A stretch of 64,000 bases of DNA. Origin: Candidatus Protochlamydia naegleriophila (GTDB taxonomy: Bacteria > Chlamydiota > Chlamydiia > Chlamydiales > Parachlamydiaceae). The stretch is from the NCBI RefSeq assembly GCF_001499655.1, contig NZ_LN879502.1:434001-498000 (forward strand). Direction: 5' to 3'. The notes under the pieces are model-generated. The model searched no databases. It saw only the letters and a list, made by a program, of their open reading frames with translations, and had not been told where the DNA came from. The position numbers and the translations under genes were made by a program. Shown here piece by piece: positions 18,121-27,857 of this stretch (its first letter is position 1; every line of letters starts with the position of its first letter).

Positions 18121-19365
18121 TTAAGCGATTTTTTGATCGTCGCGTTTGATAACGGGAGGCTTTTTGTCTAAGACTGTTTCTTTCTCGATGAGAATTTCAG
18201 AGATTGTATCATCCGATGGAACTTCAAACATGTGTTCGCGCATGAGATTCTCTAATATTAGACGCAAGGCCCGTGCTCCAGTACCTGCTTCGATGGCTTG
18301 TTGTGCAATGGCAGCCAAGGCTTCATCCGTGAACTGGAGTTTTACCCCTTCAGCTTCGAACATGGCAATGAACTGCTTAATGAAGGCATTTTTGGGCTCT
18401 GTCAAGATGTTAATCAAATCAGGCATGGTTAATTCATTACAGTTGGCGATGCTGTTAAAGCGGCCAACAAACTCTGGAATCATGCCGAATTGGATCAGAT
18501 CTTCCGGCTCAACTTTTGAGAGCAGCAGGCTCTTTTGAGTGGGGTCAATGACTTCGCGGTTGCTGCCGTCAAATCCAATTGTATTGCGTCCTAGGCGTTT
18601 AGCGATAATTTTTTCCAGGTTGACGAATGCCCCGCCCACAATGAACAGGATATTTTCTGTATTGACCTTGATATATTCCTGATTAGGGTGTTTGCGTCCG
18701 CCTTTAGGAGGGACATTGGCAACTGTTCCTTCTACAATTTTGAGGAGGGCTTGCTGAACGCCTTCGCCAGATACATCGCGTGTAATAGAGACGTTAGCCG
18801 TCGTGCGGTTGATCTTATCGATTTCGTCGATGTAAATGATGCCTTGTTCTGCTTTGGCAACATCGTAATCGGCCGCTTGGAGCAGGCGCAAGATGATGTT
18901 TTCGACATCCTCTCCGACATAACCTGCTTCCGTTAATGTCGTCGCATCGGCAATCGTAAAGGGAACGTCGAGAATGGAAGCGAGAGTCTTGGCGATGAGC
19001 GTTTTGCCAGATCCTGTAGGACCAAATAGCAAGACGTTCGATTTGCTGAATTCGATTCCATCCGTCTCTTTGCTTTTGGAGCGGATGCGCTTATAGTGGT
19101 TGTAAACCGCTACAGAAATCGTTTTTTTTGCATTTTCTTGACCAATGATGTATTCATCCAGCTTTTGCTTGATTTCTTTGGGCTTGAGAATTTTGAATTC
19201 ATAGTTTGTGGGCGCTTTTTTGTCTAAAATCCCAGTGCATAAGCGTACGCATTTATCGCAAATATAAACATTTGGACCAGAAATGAGCTTTTCGACCGCT
19301 TCTTCGGTTCGTCCACAAAAAGAACAACTAGCAAGATCTTTTGTTGTTAAAGACTTTTTACTCAT
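18121..19365 (-). CDS. clpX: ATP-dependent Clp protease, ATPase subunit ClpX
   Basis: The 414-residue product begins with the ClpX zinc-binding domain (CSFC at about 14-17 and CDKC at about 36-39). The AAA+ core follows, with Walker A GPTGSGKT near 114-121, Walker [10 protein letters not shown] near 174-182, the IGF loop (IGFDGSNRE) that docks on ClpP, and the C-terminal ClpB-D2-like small domain. ClpX unfolds tagged substrates and feeds them to ClpP in the cytoplasm. The gene lies downstream of clpP on the same strand, but 422 bases away, with a structured spacer between them. Own terminator follows. Confidence 0.97.
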   Translation of the reverse strand: MSKKSLTTKDLASCSFCGRTEEAVEKLISGPNVYICDKCVRLCTGILDKKAPTNYEFKILKPKEIKQKLDEYIIGQENAKKTISVAVYNHYKRIRSKSKETDGIEFSKSNVLLFGPTGSGKTLIAKTLASILDVPFTIADATTLTEAGYVGEDVENIILRLLQAADYDVAKAEQGIIYIDEIDKINRTTANVSITRDVSGEGVQQALLKIVEGTVANVPPKGGRKHPNQEYIKVNTENILFIVGGAFVNLEKIIAKRLGRNTIGFDGSNREVIDPTQKSLLLSKVEPEDLIQFGMIPEFVGRFNSIANCNELTMPDLINILTEPKNAFIKQFIAMFEAEGVKLQFTDEALAAIAQQAIEAGTGARALRLILENLMREHMFEVPSDDTISEILIEKETVLDKKPPVIKRDDQKIA

Positions 19366-19402
19366 GAGTCATTACTTATTCCAAAAAGGTTTAAAAATAA
19401 AA

Positions 19403-19465
19403 AACTTTACTCTCAGTTTCTGCCAAGAATCGATATTCAGGTGATGCCCAATGCAGAGTAAAGTT
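19403..19465 (-). promoter_or_regulatory. Long-range inverted repeat in the clpX leader
   Basis: AACTTTACTCT (19403-19413) and AGAGTAAAGTT (19455-19465) are perfect complements 41 bases apart, 38 bases upstream of the clpX start. The transcript could fold into a large stem-loop over the leader. No matching riboswitch class is recognised, and it does not match the chlamydial CIRCE element. Confidence 0.4.
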
Positions 19466-19666
19466 GATAACCCGCTTCTTCTAGTGTTATTAAAGGGGTG
19501 ATCTTGTCAGAGGCCATGTAACTGCCCTCGCCTTGAGCGTCTCTTTTCAGCTTGCCATTCGCAATGACAAGCCATCCAAGAAAATTAAGCGATTTAAATA
19601 ATCCCTTAATGACTCAATAAGACAAGAGATTTAGTAACAGAAATGTTGTGTCATGCTCAGCCGATT

Positions 19667-19703
19667 AAGCCATTTTAGAGAGTTTCAGTCTCTAAAATGG
19701 CTT
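19667..19703. terminator. 15-bp perfect hairpin between clpP and clpX
   Basis: AAGCCATTTTAGAGA and TCTCTAAAATGGCTT pair perfectly around a 7-base loop, about 85 bases after the clpP stop. There is no T-run, so it may be a Rho-independent terminator of poor quality, an RNA-processing site or a stabiliser of the clpP 3' end. The rest of the 422-base spacer (19366-19787) shows no gene. Confidence 0.45.
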
Positions 19704-19787
19704 GTTAATGCTTTCAAATGGCACTATTCATTACCTAAGTTGTAAATGTCTAGAGACAAATTCAATACTTGGGCTTTTATGATTGTA

Positions 19788-20411
19788 TCATGTTGTCTTT
19801 TTTTTGGGGACGACAACTTCATCAATTAAGCCATAATCTTTAGCTTCGACAGGGCTCATATAAAAATCTCTCTCTGAGTCGCTTGCGATTTTTTCAATCG
19901 GCTGGCCCGTGCTGTCAGACATGATTGCATTCAGTCGCTTTTTCAATTCAAGGATTTCTTTGGCTTGTAAAGCGACATCGGCAGAAGTTCCGCCTACTCC
20001 ACCGTATGGCTGGTGGATCATAATACGGCTATTAGGCAGCGCAAAGCGCTTGCCTTTTGTTCCGGCAGTTAAGAGCAAGGCTCCCATAGAAGCTGCTTGG
20101 CCAATACAATAGGTGTTAATATCGCAGCCTAAATACTGCATCGTGTCATAAATGGCTAGGCCCGATGTAATATAGCCGCCTAAAGAGTTAATGTAAATGT
20201 GCACATCTTTTTTAGGATCTTCCATTTTCAAAAACAGCAGCTGAGCGACGACGACGTTTGCCACCTGATCTGTGATTTCAGTGCCGATAAAAATAATGCG
20301 ATCTTTTAACAGGCGGGAATAAATATCCATGGAGCGCTCTCCACGTCCCGTATCTTCGATGACATAAGGCGTTAAAGACATTTGTGGTCTTGAGTGAGAT
20401 GGGTGTGACAT
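19788..20411 (-). CDS. clpP: ATP-dependent Clp protease proteolytic subunit ClpP
   Basis: The 207-residue product has the ClpP serine site ([11 protein letters not shown], Ser near 112), the histidine block [12 protein letters not shown] and the catalytic Asp in the segment [13 protein letters not shown]. It forms the proteolytic chamber fed by ClpX or ClpC. GAGGA five bases upstream supports ATG 20411. An in-frame Met eleven residues later is a weaker alternative start. Upstream is tig and downstream clpX, the order known from C. trachomatis (clpP2-clpX). Confidence 0.96.
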   Translation of the reverse strand: MSHPSHSRPQMSLTPYVIEDTGRGERSMDIYSRLLKDRIIFIGTEITDQVANVVVAQLLFLKMEDPKKDVHIYINSLGGYITSGLAIYDTMQYLGCDINTYCIGQAASMGALLLTAGTKGKRFALPNSRIMIHQPYGGVGGTSADVALQAKEILELKKRLNAIMSDSTGQPIEKIASDSERDFYMSPVEAKDYGLIDEVVVPKKKTT

Positions 20412-20644
20412 AGCAATCCTCGCTTAAAATCATTATTTTTGGTCTCACGATAAATGATTCTTCCGAATTTATCAAGATAGAACCGAAAAACCGACAGACG
20501 TTTAAAAAGATTTCCTGATCGTTTCTTAGAATCAAGAATTAGATAAATGGATTGGGTGGAGCAGGGGAGTCGGTGACTTGTAATTCGCTCTGCGCTATCT
20601 CGACTTTCTTGTCTCTTGCGTTAATTTAAGCCAAGAGTCTGAAA

Positions 20645-20682
20645 GTAAAAAGGCAGATTTCCTGTTAAGAAAATCTGCCTTT
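20645..20682 (-). terminator. Intrinsic terminator of tig
   Basis: AAAGGCAGATTT (20649-20660) and AAATCTGCCTTT (20671-20682) form a 12-bp stem with a 10-base loop, followed by TTTT on the minus strand. It lies about 20 bases after the tig stop. Confidence 0.8.
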
Positions 20683-20704
20683 GGCAAGCTTTAATGACTT
20701 TAGA

Positions 20705-22021
20705 TTAGGCCCATGTTGCGCGATCGAGCAGAAATTGCTTAATCTTGCGATCTAAGGCTAAATTGTAAAGCTGTTCGCGCAATTTTTGTTTGTCGCTGTA
20801 GATGTCGATTTGGCTACGTCCGCTTGGAATCAGCGCGATTTGTTTCGCTAACTCTTGAGAAATCTCTTCATCGGTCGGTTCTAATTGGCTATCGGCTGCT
20901 ACGCGACGTAGCAAGAAAAATAGTTGGAGGCTGCGGATCGTGCTCTCTTCAATCATTTTCTCGATTTCACCATAGTTTTCATGCGCTTGGTCGCCTTGCT
21001 GCCGCTCTTCGAGCTGCTTGAGGTAGTCATCTAAACGCGCTTGCTTGTTAGCATCGATGTAAGAGTGCGGCAGATCGATCGGATATTTTTCTACCAGCTG
21101 GTTCTCCAATTGATGAATTTGCTGCTTGTAAACATCGTCTTGAATTTCTTGCTCTAAACGTTCGTCGATCTTCTTGTGCAGTTCATCAACCGTTTGCAAG
21201 CCAACTTTCTTTGCCAGCTCATCATCAACAGCCGGAGATTTTCCTTGCCAAATTGCATTGACAGTGACGCGGAAAGGGACAGGCTGGAAGTCTGGGTTTG
21301 GTGCTTGCGGATTTTGCTCTGTTTCCCCTTCTGCACTTTCGCCAGCCTTCAATCCAATCACTTTTGCTTTCATCCAAACGGGAAGACCGCTTTGATTTAC
21401 TTGGGTGCGCTGGTTGCTGATGATTTGGCGAGGCGTCTCTTCTAAGATTGTTACATCTAAGTCGACAAAGTCGCCTTCTTGAGTTGCCCGGTCTTCGATA
21501 GGCTCATATGTCGTGAACTGCAAGAGAACTTGCTGCAGGGCGTTTTGACGCTCGTCGTCTGTTATTTGAGCTGATTCGATTTTGCTCAAATGCAACTCTT
21601 CAGGCTGGATAGCAGGAATTGTCGGGCGCGCTTCAAATTCTAAAATGAAGTGAGCACCTTTTTCACGGCTGCATTCGTGCACGATAGGGCGTTTAATTTG
21701 TCCGTCTTTCAAAGGATGGATATGTGTCAATTGGAGAGCTTCGTTAAAACCAGTTTGCAGGACAATATCGACACATTCTGTTTGAATACTGGAAGCATAT
21801 TTTTCAGCAATGAACTGCACCGGAGCTTTTCCTTTGCGGAAGCCTGGAACGTTCACTTGTTTGTTGAAGGCTTTAAGCGCTTTTTGGTAGGCAGCTTCAA
21901 CCGCCTCAGGCTTGACTGTGATGTCAAACTTAATTTGACAATGGGGCTTTTTTGTTACATGAACGGTAAGATTATCATTGCTAACGGTATTTGAACCGAC
22001 TTCTGTCTCATGATTTGACAC
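20705..22021 (-). CDS. tig: Trigger factor (ribosome-associated chaperone and peptidyl-prolyl isomerase)
   Basis: The 438-residue product has the ribosome-docking segment around GFRKGKAP (residues about 60-67) in the N-terminal domain, a middle FKBP-like domain (EGDFVDLDV near 180) and a long helical C-terminal arm. It holds nascent chains at the ribosome exit. The open frame extends upstream to 22087, but that part reads through the tRNA-Gly gene. I choose GTG 22021, which has GAGAGG six bases upstream and lies outside the tRNA. There is no in-frame ATG nearby. Upstream tRNA-Gly genes are probably on the same transcript. Confidence 0.94.
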   Translation of the reverse strand: MSNHETEVGSNTVSNDNLTVHVTKKPHCQIKFDITVKPEAVEAAYQKALKAFNKQVNVPGFRKGKAPVQFIAEKYASSIQTECVDIVLQTGFNEALQLTHIHPLKDGQIKRPIVHECSREKGAHFILEFEARPTIPAIQPEELHLSKIESAQITDDERQNALQQVLLQFTTYEPIEDRATQEGDFVDLDVTILEETPRQIISNQRTQVNQSGLPVWMKAKVIGLKAGESAEGETEQNPQAPNPDFQPVPFRVTVNAIWQGKSPAVDDELAKKVGLQTVDELHKKIDERLEQEIQDDVYKQQIHQLENQLVEKYPIDLPHSYIDANKQARLDDYLKQLEERQQGDQAHENYGEIEKMIEESTIRSLQLFFLLRRVAADSQLEPTDEEISQELAKQIALIPSGRSQIDIYSDKQKLREQLYNLALDRKIKQFLLDRATWA

Positions 22022-22053
22022 GGAGAACCTCTCTGCTAAATAGATCTTATAAT

Positions 22054-22125
22054 AGCGGGTGATGAGATTCGAACTCACGACCCTCACGTTGGCAACGTGA
22101 TGCTCTACCGCTGAGCTACACCCGC
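22054..22125 (-). tRNA. tRNA-Gly (anticodon GCC), copy nearest tig
   Basis: A 72-base cloverleaf with 7-bp acceptor stem GCGGGTG/CACCCGC, TTCGAAT T-loop and anticodon loop TTGCCAA. CCA is not encoded. The gene is identical to the next copy. Confidence 0.95.
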
Positions 22126-22214
22126 ATCGGTCAGAATAGATGTGAACAAAGTCTAAGCAGGCTTTGCTTCAAAAAAATGAAGTCAGTTTCAATGATAAGT
22201 ATCGTTGGACTTAT

Positions 22215-22286
22215 AGCGGGTGATGAGATTCGAACTCACGACCCTCACGTTGGCAACGTGATGCTCTACCGCTGAGCTACACCCGC
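22215..22286 (-). tRNA. tRNA-Gly (anticodon GCC), middle copy
   Basis: Same 72-base sequence as the copy at 22054-22125: acceptor GCGGGTG/CACCCGC, anticodon loop TTGCCAA, T-loop TTCGAAT. The spacer of about 90 bases differs. Confidence 0.95.
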
Positions 22287-22352
22287 AAAAAATTATCAAG
22301 ACTTTTCGCTCAAAAAAATGCCAATCAAGCGAAAAGCCTAATACCACTTTTT

Positions 22353-22425
22353 AGCGGGTGATGAGATTCGAACTCACGACATTCACCTTGGGAAGGTGAC
22401 GCTCTACCAACTGAGCTACACCCGC
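22353..22425 (-). tRNA. tRNA-Gly (anticodon CCC)
   Basis: A 73-base cloverleaf sharing acceptor and T arm with the two GCC copies. The anticodon stem TCACC/GGTGA encloses TTCCCAA, giving anticodon CCC, which reads GGG. It is first in the three-gene tRNA transcript. Confidence 0.9.
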
Positions 22426-22452
22426 AAGACTTTTTGGTCTTGTGGAACGCAT

Positions 22453-22482
22453 AATATAAAGTGCACGTAGTTTTTTCGGCAA
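22453..22482 (-). promoter_or_regulatory. Probable promoter of the tRNA-Gly/tig transcript
   Basis: On the minus strand TTGCCG (22482-22477) and TATATT (22458-22453) are 18 bases apart. Transcription would start about 20 bases before the first tRNA. Confidence 0.55.
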
Positions 22483-22999
22483 GTATAAAATCGTCATTAA
22501 ATAAAATGAGATGAAAATTTCCTTTTTTGAGCAGCCTTTTCAATGAGGTAAAAGATTGACACTTTGTTTGTTATTGTTTTTTCATCCTGCATTTCCTTTG
22601 TGCAGTCACTATTTCGGAATGTTTAAGTTGCTTTAACAGTCTGCCGGTTCATTCAACGCGTCGTTTCTGTTGAGTTATTCTTCCAAAAGCGTTAAAAAAG
22701 GTGGGCCATGCGCGAAAATCTTGCCAAAAGCAGTGGGTGATTTGCCTTAAATGATGGAAGAGTCTTTATAAAGATTTGTGAAACCGCGATTTGTGTCTAT
22801 GAATGCTGAAATTCAGATCAAACAAGGAGTGTAAGGTTTTTAGATTGATCGGCCGGCTCAATAAAAAGAGTTCATTATTAGGAATTTTTCAGAAAGTAAA
22901 TTTTTGTTCGCATAATTAATGCGGTTTCGCTAATAACGGTCTTCAACCAAACCAAGCCTGTTTGTTTTACCATCAACGCCAAGAGATTGAGATAAGACA
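22483..22999. other. Intergenic region between divergent tRNA-Gly and SNF2 genes
   Basis: About 517 bases without a convincing reading frame, structured RNA or terminator. TTGACA occurs near 22556 but no matching -10 box follows. The region must hold the start of the SNF2 transcript; I cannot locate it with confidence. Confidence 0.5.
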
Positions 23000-25900
23000 A
23001 TGTTAAATTTTCGAAAACTTAAGCACGATTTCTCACCTACAATCATTAAAGAGGGTAAATCCCTCTATGATAAGGGGATGGTCGTTTCTTCCAAAATTAT
23101 TAACTTAAAACCCGATATGGTGCGCTTTAGCTGCCGTGTGATGGGAAGTTTTGATAATTGTTACGAGTCTGAGCTTGAAATAGACCGGCATGAATCTGTT
23201 ATCATCGATTCAGATTGCGACTGCACGTATAAATACGACTGCCAGCATTTGGCTGCTGTCTTATTTTACTTAGAAGCCCACTACAATCAAATTCTTGTCG
23301 CCTATTCCAAAGAGACCGATTTGGAAAAAGCTACTCACGTTGATGACCAAGAAAAAGAACGCCTAAGGGAAACGTTTAAAGAAGCAGAAACAAAAGAGCA
23401 TGCTCGGCAAGACAAAAAATTTCAAAAAGAATTGCTTGAAGAGTATATTAATGCCTCTCAATTGCTTGGCCAAGCCTCTTTCTTTCATCCTGAAGAGGAA
23501 ATTGCTCAAGACAAGGCTGAGTTGGCGGTTGTCTTTACACCGCCTCAAAAGGGGTGCGATCAAATTGAAATCCAATTATCGCTTCGCTTGCCTTTTCGAT
23601 CGAAGTCCTTGAATATTTCGCAAATTAAGACCTTCATTGATGCGATTCGCTATAATGAAGCGCTTTATATCGGCAGCAAGCGTTATTTCTTCTCGATTAG
23701 TTCTTTCGACGAAGCGAGTGCTGAAATTCTTAAGCTGATCATCGACTTTGCAAGATTTACCGATAATAAAGGTGATAAGCAGCAGCGTTCGGCCTATATT
23801 GATATCGAAGCTTTTGGAACACTGCTTGCCGTTTCTTATGCCATTGCAGAGACTCGATTCGCTTCGTCAGCTCCTCTTAATGACCACGGCCCTGAGCTAT
23901 ATCCTATGCCTTGTATTTATTGCAGCACGATTGAGGAGCCGCTTAAATTGGCCATCAATACGGCAATGCTACGGTTCGAGCTGGATTATTTAGAGGTTAA
24001 TGCCCCCAAGATTTTACTTAAGCCAAAAATTGTGTTGCAGAACCGGCACATTATTGATTGCGAGGAAGCGCTACTGTTCGAGTGCGCCAAGCCGGGAATG
24101 ATTTATCAAAATACTTATTACCGATTCAAATCATTGATCAAGCGCAAGCATTTGCGTAGTTTGCCAGCTATTCGCGATATGACCATTCCAGAGCCATTAT
24201 TTGGAACGTTTGTAGAGAATGCGCTCTCTGAATTAATGCGTTTTGCAGAAATCGCACATAAAGACATCATTGAGCGTTTTGTAACACTTCCCTTTGTTGA
24301 GAAGGTTGGTGCAGAATGTGATATTCATTATTTGAATGGGGAATTAGAAGCGTCTCTCAACTTCGTTTATGGCAGCGTCAAGGTACCAGCTGCAACTTCC
24401 CAGTTAACAGTTGAGCATATATCGACATTTGTGACTCCAGAGGGAATTTTGGCACGCAATCTGACTGAAGAACAGAAGATCACGGACCATCTTTTCCAAG
24501 ATTTTGTTTTTGATCCTTCTCAAGGCATCTACAGTGCTAAGAATGACAAGAAAATTGTTGAATTTATGACCGAGGTCATTCCTGCTAATCAGCACCGCGT
24601 AAAATTCAATTGTCCTGAAAATTTGCTTGATCAATTCATTTATGATGATTCGACGTTTTATTTGAGTCTGAAAGAATCTAGTCGAATTGATATGTATGAA
24701 GTAGAAGTGAAAGTCGATGGTTACTTAAATGGAGTGACGGTTGATTTACTTTGGGACTGCCTTTCTTCTAAGCGCGCTTTCATAGAACTATCAGCTAAAA
24801 AAACGAGTAAGCGCAAAACTAAGGTAGAAGAAAATAAGGCTCCTTATAAGATCTTAGTCCTGGATTTGGAAAAACTTGCACCTGTTGTTCAAATTTTTGA
24901 TGAAATGGGAATCAATCGCCTTGATGCTCACAGTGAACAGCGTCCTTTATGGAGTTTGGCAAGTTTAGACGTCGAGCAGTTTTCCGGACTTCCCGTTGAG
25001 TTTTCCATGACAGAAAAACTCCAAGAAATTCAGCAGCAAATGCTCGGACATGTTCCTTGTAAGGCAAGAGATATTCCATCCGTTATTCAAGCCTCATTGC
25101 GCAACTATCAAGTTGAGGGGATCAAATGGCTTGATCGTTTACGAGGCATGCATCTCAATGGTATTTTGGCAGATGACATGGGCCTTGGTAAAACTCTCCA
25201 GGCGATTATTACTTTAACGCAATATAAGCTGGATCACCCGGAGCAGCCCTCAATCGTGGTTTGTCCAACATCTCTTGTTTACAACTGGAAAGAAGAGTTT
25301 GCCAAATTTAATCCAGAGCTCAGAGTCTTGCCTGTCGACGGCAATCCAAGTCAGCGCAAAAAGCTTTTGAGTGATATTGATCAATATGACATCATCATTA
25401 CCTCTTATACGCTTTTGCAAAAAGATATCGAATTCTATAAGACCGTTCCTTTTGGCTATATCATTTTGGACGAAGCTCAGCACATCAAAAACCGGGGGAC
25501 TCGCAATGCGCAATCGGTTAAAATGATTCAAGCGGCCCACCGCTTGATTTTGACGGGTACGCCTATTGAGAATTCGCTGGAAGAGCTGTGGAGTCTTTTT
25601 GACTTCCTCATGCCAGGACTTTTAAGTTCATATGACCGCTTTGTTGAAAAGTACATTAGGCAATCTGCAACGCTGCAGTCTGGCAAAAATCTCGACAATC
25701 TTCGCCGAAAGGTGGCTCCATTTATTTTACGCCGCATGAAGCGCGACGTTTTAGATGATTTGCCGCCTGTTTCCGAGATTGTCTATCACTGCCATCTCTC
25801 AGATGTACAGCAAGAGCTCTATCGTTCTTATGCCGCCTCTGCTCGTGAAGAATTGTCTCAGCTGGTTAAGAAAGAAGGGTTTGACCGCGTGCAAATCCAC

Positions 25901-26491
25901 GTGCTGGCTACCTTGACACGGCTTAAACAAATTTGCTGCCATCCAGCGATTTTTGCCAAAGATAAGCCTGAGAGCGGGGATTCTTCCAAGTATGAGATGT
26001 TATTAGAGCTCTTACAGACTTTAATGGAAAGTAAGCATAAGACGGTCATTTTCAGCCAGTATACACGCATGTTGAACATCATGCGGGAAGATTTACAGAA
26101 GCAGGGGATTCGCTTCGAATATTTAGATGGTTCAAGTAAAAATCGTCTTAGTATTGTTAAAAAATTCAACGAAGATCACAATATCCCTATTTTCTTGGTT
26201 TCTTTAAAGGCTGGAGGCTCAGGACTTAACTTAGTTGGAGCCGATACTGTCATTCATTATGACATGTGGTGGAATCCAGCTGTAGAAAATCAAGCAACGG
26301 ATCGCGTCCATCGTTTAGGGCAAAAAAATTCAGTTTCCTCGTATAAGCTCATTACCTTAAATACGATCGAGGAAAAAATATTGGATCTACATAACCGCAA
26401 GAAAAGTTTAGTAAAAGAAGTGGTTAGCCGAGATGAGGATATGATTGCAAAATTGACGTGGGAAGAGGTGTTAGAGCTGCTTCAAACATAG
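23000..26491 (+). CDS. SWIM-domain SNF2-family helicase/ATPase
   Basis: The 1163-residue product has an N-terminal SWIM zinc motif (CxC at 73-75 and CxH at 81-83). A long middle region of about 550 residues follows. Then comes a complete SNF2 motor: Walker A DMGLGKT near 726-732, DEAQH near 823, LTGTPIEN in motif III, AGGSGLNLVGAD in motif V and the arginine-finger motif DRVHRLGQ near 1102. SNF2 enzymes translocate on double-stranded DNA and remodel protein-DNA complexes; bacterial members are linked to RNA polymerase recycling or repair. C. trachomatis has a SWI/SNF homolog at this place before mreB. It is likely in one operon with mreB, 67 bases downstream. Confidence 0.93.
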   Translation: MLNFRKLKHDFSPTIIKEGKSLYDKGMVVSSKIINLKPDMVRFSCRVMGSFDNCYESELEIDRHESVIIDSDCDCTYKYDCQHLAAVLFYLEAHYNQILVAYSKETDLEKATHVDDQEKERLRETFKEAETKEHARQDKKFQKELLEEYINASQLLGQASFFHPEEEIAQDKAELAVVFTPPQKGCDQIEIQLSLRLPFRSKSLNISQIKTFIDAIRYNEALYIGSKRYFFSISSFDEASAEILKLIIDFARFTDNKGDKQQRSAYIDIEAFGTLLAVSYAIAETRFASSAPLNDHGPELYPMPCIYCSTIEEPLKLAINTAMLRFELDYLEVNAPKILLKPKIVLQNRHIIDCEEALLFECAKPGMIYQNTYYRFKSLIKRKHLRSLPAIRDMTIPEPLFGTFVENALSELMRFAEIAHKDIIERFVTLPFVEKVGAECDIHYLNGELEASLNFVYGSVKVPAATSQLTVEHISTFVTPEGILARNLTEEQKITDHLFQDFVFDPSQGIYSAKNDKKIVEFMTEVIPANQHRVKFNCPENLLDQFIYDDSTFYLSLKESSRIDMYEVEVKVDGYLNGVTVDLLWDCLSSKRAFIELSAKKTSKRKTKVEENKAPYKILVLDLEKLAPVVQIFDEMGINRLDAHSEQRPLWSLASLDVEQFSGLPVEFSMTEKLQEIQQQMLGHVPCKARDIPSVIQASLRNYQVEGIKWLDRLRGMHLNGILADDMGLGKTLQAIITLTQYKLDHPEQPSIVVCPTSLVYNWKEEFAKFNPELRVLPVDGNPSQRKKLLSDIDQYDIIITSYTLLQKDIEFYKTVPFGYIILDEAQHIKNRGTRNAQSVKMIQAAHRLILTGTPIENSLEELWSLFDFLMPGLLSSYDRFVEKYIRQSATLQSGKNLDNLRRKVAPFILRRMKRDVLDDLPPVSEIVYHCHLSDVQQELYRSYAASAREELSQLVKKEGFDRVQIHVLATLTRLKQICCHPAIFAKDKPESGDSSKYEMLLELLQTLMESKHKTVIFSQYTRMLNIMREDLQKQGIRFEYLDGSSKNRLSIVKKFNEDHNIPIFLVSLKAGGSGLNLVGADTVIHYDMWWNPAVENQATDRVHRLGQKNSVSSYKLITLNTIEEKILDLHNRKKSLVKEVVSRDEDMIAKLTWEEVLELLQT

Positions 26492-26558
26492 TCAATTCGC
26501 TATAAGTTTAATGGCTAATTAATGTAAAGGAGCGGGAGGATTCCCGTTTGAGAGAAGG

Positions 26559-27650
26559 ATGAGTAAAAAAAATCAAGCCAGCTTTAAAGGTATGGCCAAT
26601 CAACTTTATCGCTCGGCATTTGGGCAACTCAATAAATTTAGGGGGGTCTTTTCAAACGATATTGGAATCGACTTGGGAACGGCCAACACCTTGGTTTTTG
26701 TGAGAGGCAAGGGAATCGTTCTGGCTGAGCCTTCGGTTGTTGCCGTCGACTCCATGACTAATGAGGTCTTGGCGGTTGGACATAAGGCTAAAGCCATGCT
26801 TGGTAAAACTCCTCGCAAAATTCATGCTGTCCGCCCGATGAAAGATGGTGTTATTGCGGATTTTGAAATTGCCGAAGGGATGCTCAAAGCTCTGATTAAA
26901 AGAGTGACACCTTCAAGGAGCTTATTTAGACCGAAGATCCTCATCGCCGTTCCATCAGGCATTACAGGGGTGGAGAAAAGAGCCGTCGAAGATTCGGCTC
27001 TGCATGCTGGAGCCCAAGAGGTCTTTTTGATTGAAGAGCCCATGGCTGCGGCTATTGGAGTTGACTTGCCGGTGCATGAAGCTTGTGCGAGCATGATTAT
27101 CGATATCGGCGGCGGTACAACAGAAATTGCCATCCTCTCTTTAGGTGGCATTGTTGAGTCTCGCTCTCTTCGTATTGCAGGGGATGAATTCGACGAATGC
27201 ATCATCAACTACATGCGACGCACCTATAATTTGATGATTGGGCCGCGAACAGCTGAAGAAATTAAGATTACGATTGGATCTGCCTATCCTCTTGGCGGCA
27301 GCGAGCTTGAAATGGAGGTGCGCGGCCGGGATCAGGTGGCAGGTCTTCCTGTGACGAAACGTATCAATTCCGTTGAGATTCGCGAATGCTTAGCAGAGCC
27401 AATTCAGCAGATTATCGAAAGTGTCAAATTAACGCTTGAAAAATGTCCTCCAGAGCTTGCAGCCGATCTTGTAGAGCGTGGAATGGTCTTAGCTGGCGGC
27501 GGTGCATTAATCAAAGGGGTCGATAAGGCTCTCATCAAGGAGACTGGATTGCCTGTGATTGTGGCTCCCAATCCCTTGCTTGCTGTTTGCTTGGGAACGG
27601 GTAAAGCACTCGAATATTTGGATAAATTTAAGAAGCGCAAAGCGCTCTAA
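26559..27650 (+). CDS. mreB: Rod-shape-determining actin homolog MreB
   Basis: The 363-residue product has the actin-fold phosphate-1 motif [11 protein letters not shown] near 38-48, phosphate-2 motif [17 protein letters not shown] near 180-196 and the adenosine motif [10 protein letters not shown] near 312-321. MreB polymerises under the membrane. In chlamydiae, which lack FtsZ, it directs septal peptidoglycan at division. A 35-residue basic N-terminal extension precedes the actin fold. ATG 26559 has AGAAGG directly adjacent, which is unusually tight, so a slightly later start is possible. Upstream sequence CGGGA-GGAT-TCCCG can form a small hairpin. Confidence 0.95.
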   Translation: MSKKNQASFKGMANQLYRSAFGQLNKFRGVFSNDIGIDLGTANTLVFVRGKGIVLAEPSVVAVDSMTNEVLAVGHKAKAMLGKTPRKIHAVRPMKDGVIADFEIAEGMLKALIKRVTPSRSLFRPKILIAVPSGITGVEKRAVEDSALHAGAQEVFLIEEPMAAAIGVDLPVHEACASMIIDIGGGTTEIAILSLGGIVESRSLRIAGDEFDECIINYMRRTYNLMIGPRTAEEIKITIGSAYPLGGSELEMEVRGRDQVAGLPVTKRINSVEIRECLAEPIQQIIESVKLTLEKCPPELAADLVERGMVLAGGGALIKGVDKALIKETGLPVIVAPNPLLAVCLGTGKALEYLDKFKKRKAL

Positions 27651-27857
27651 GCGATTGCGATCAATGCAGTAGTGTGAGCCATGGTGCGGCTCATCTGGCG
27701 CTCTAAACATTCTACTTGTCCAACAATAGACTTCAAACGTGGAGTGCAGCGTCTCTGGTTATTCTCATCGAGAGGCTTGCCACGTTTAACTAAGTTGCTG
27801 GACGTTTCGGCATAATATTGCGTTAGCGCACATCACATAAAAGCGAGGGGGTTGAGA

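Noticed and set aside
22022..22087. N-terminal extension of trigger factor
   Set aside because: These 22 codons read through the 3' half of tRNA-Gly; the GTG at 22021 with its own ribosome site is the better start.
22054..22425. Three similar units of about 70 bases spaced by 65-90 bases, looking like a repeat array or CRISPR
   Set aside because: Each unit folds as a complete tRNA-Gly; repeats and spacers have the wrong length for CRISPR.
22325..22543. A 72-residue minus-strand frame
   Set aside because: It overlaps the tRNA-Gly(CCC) gene and its promoter.
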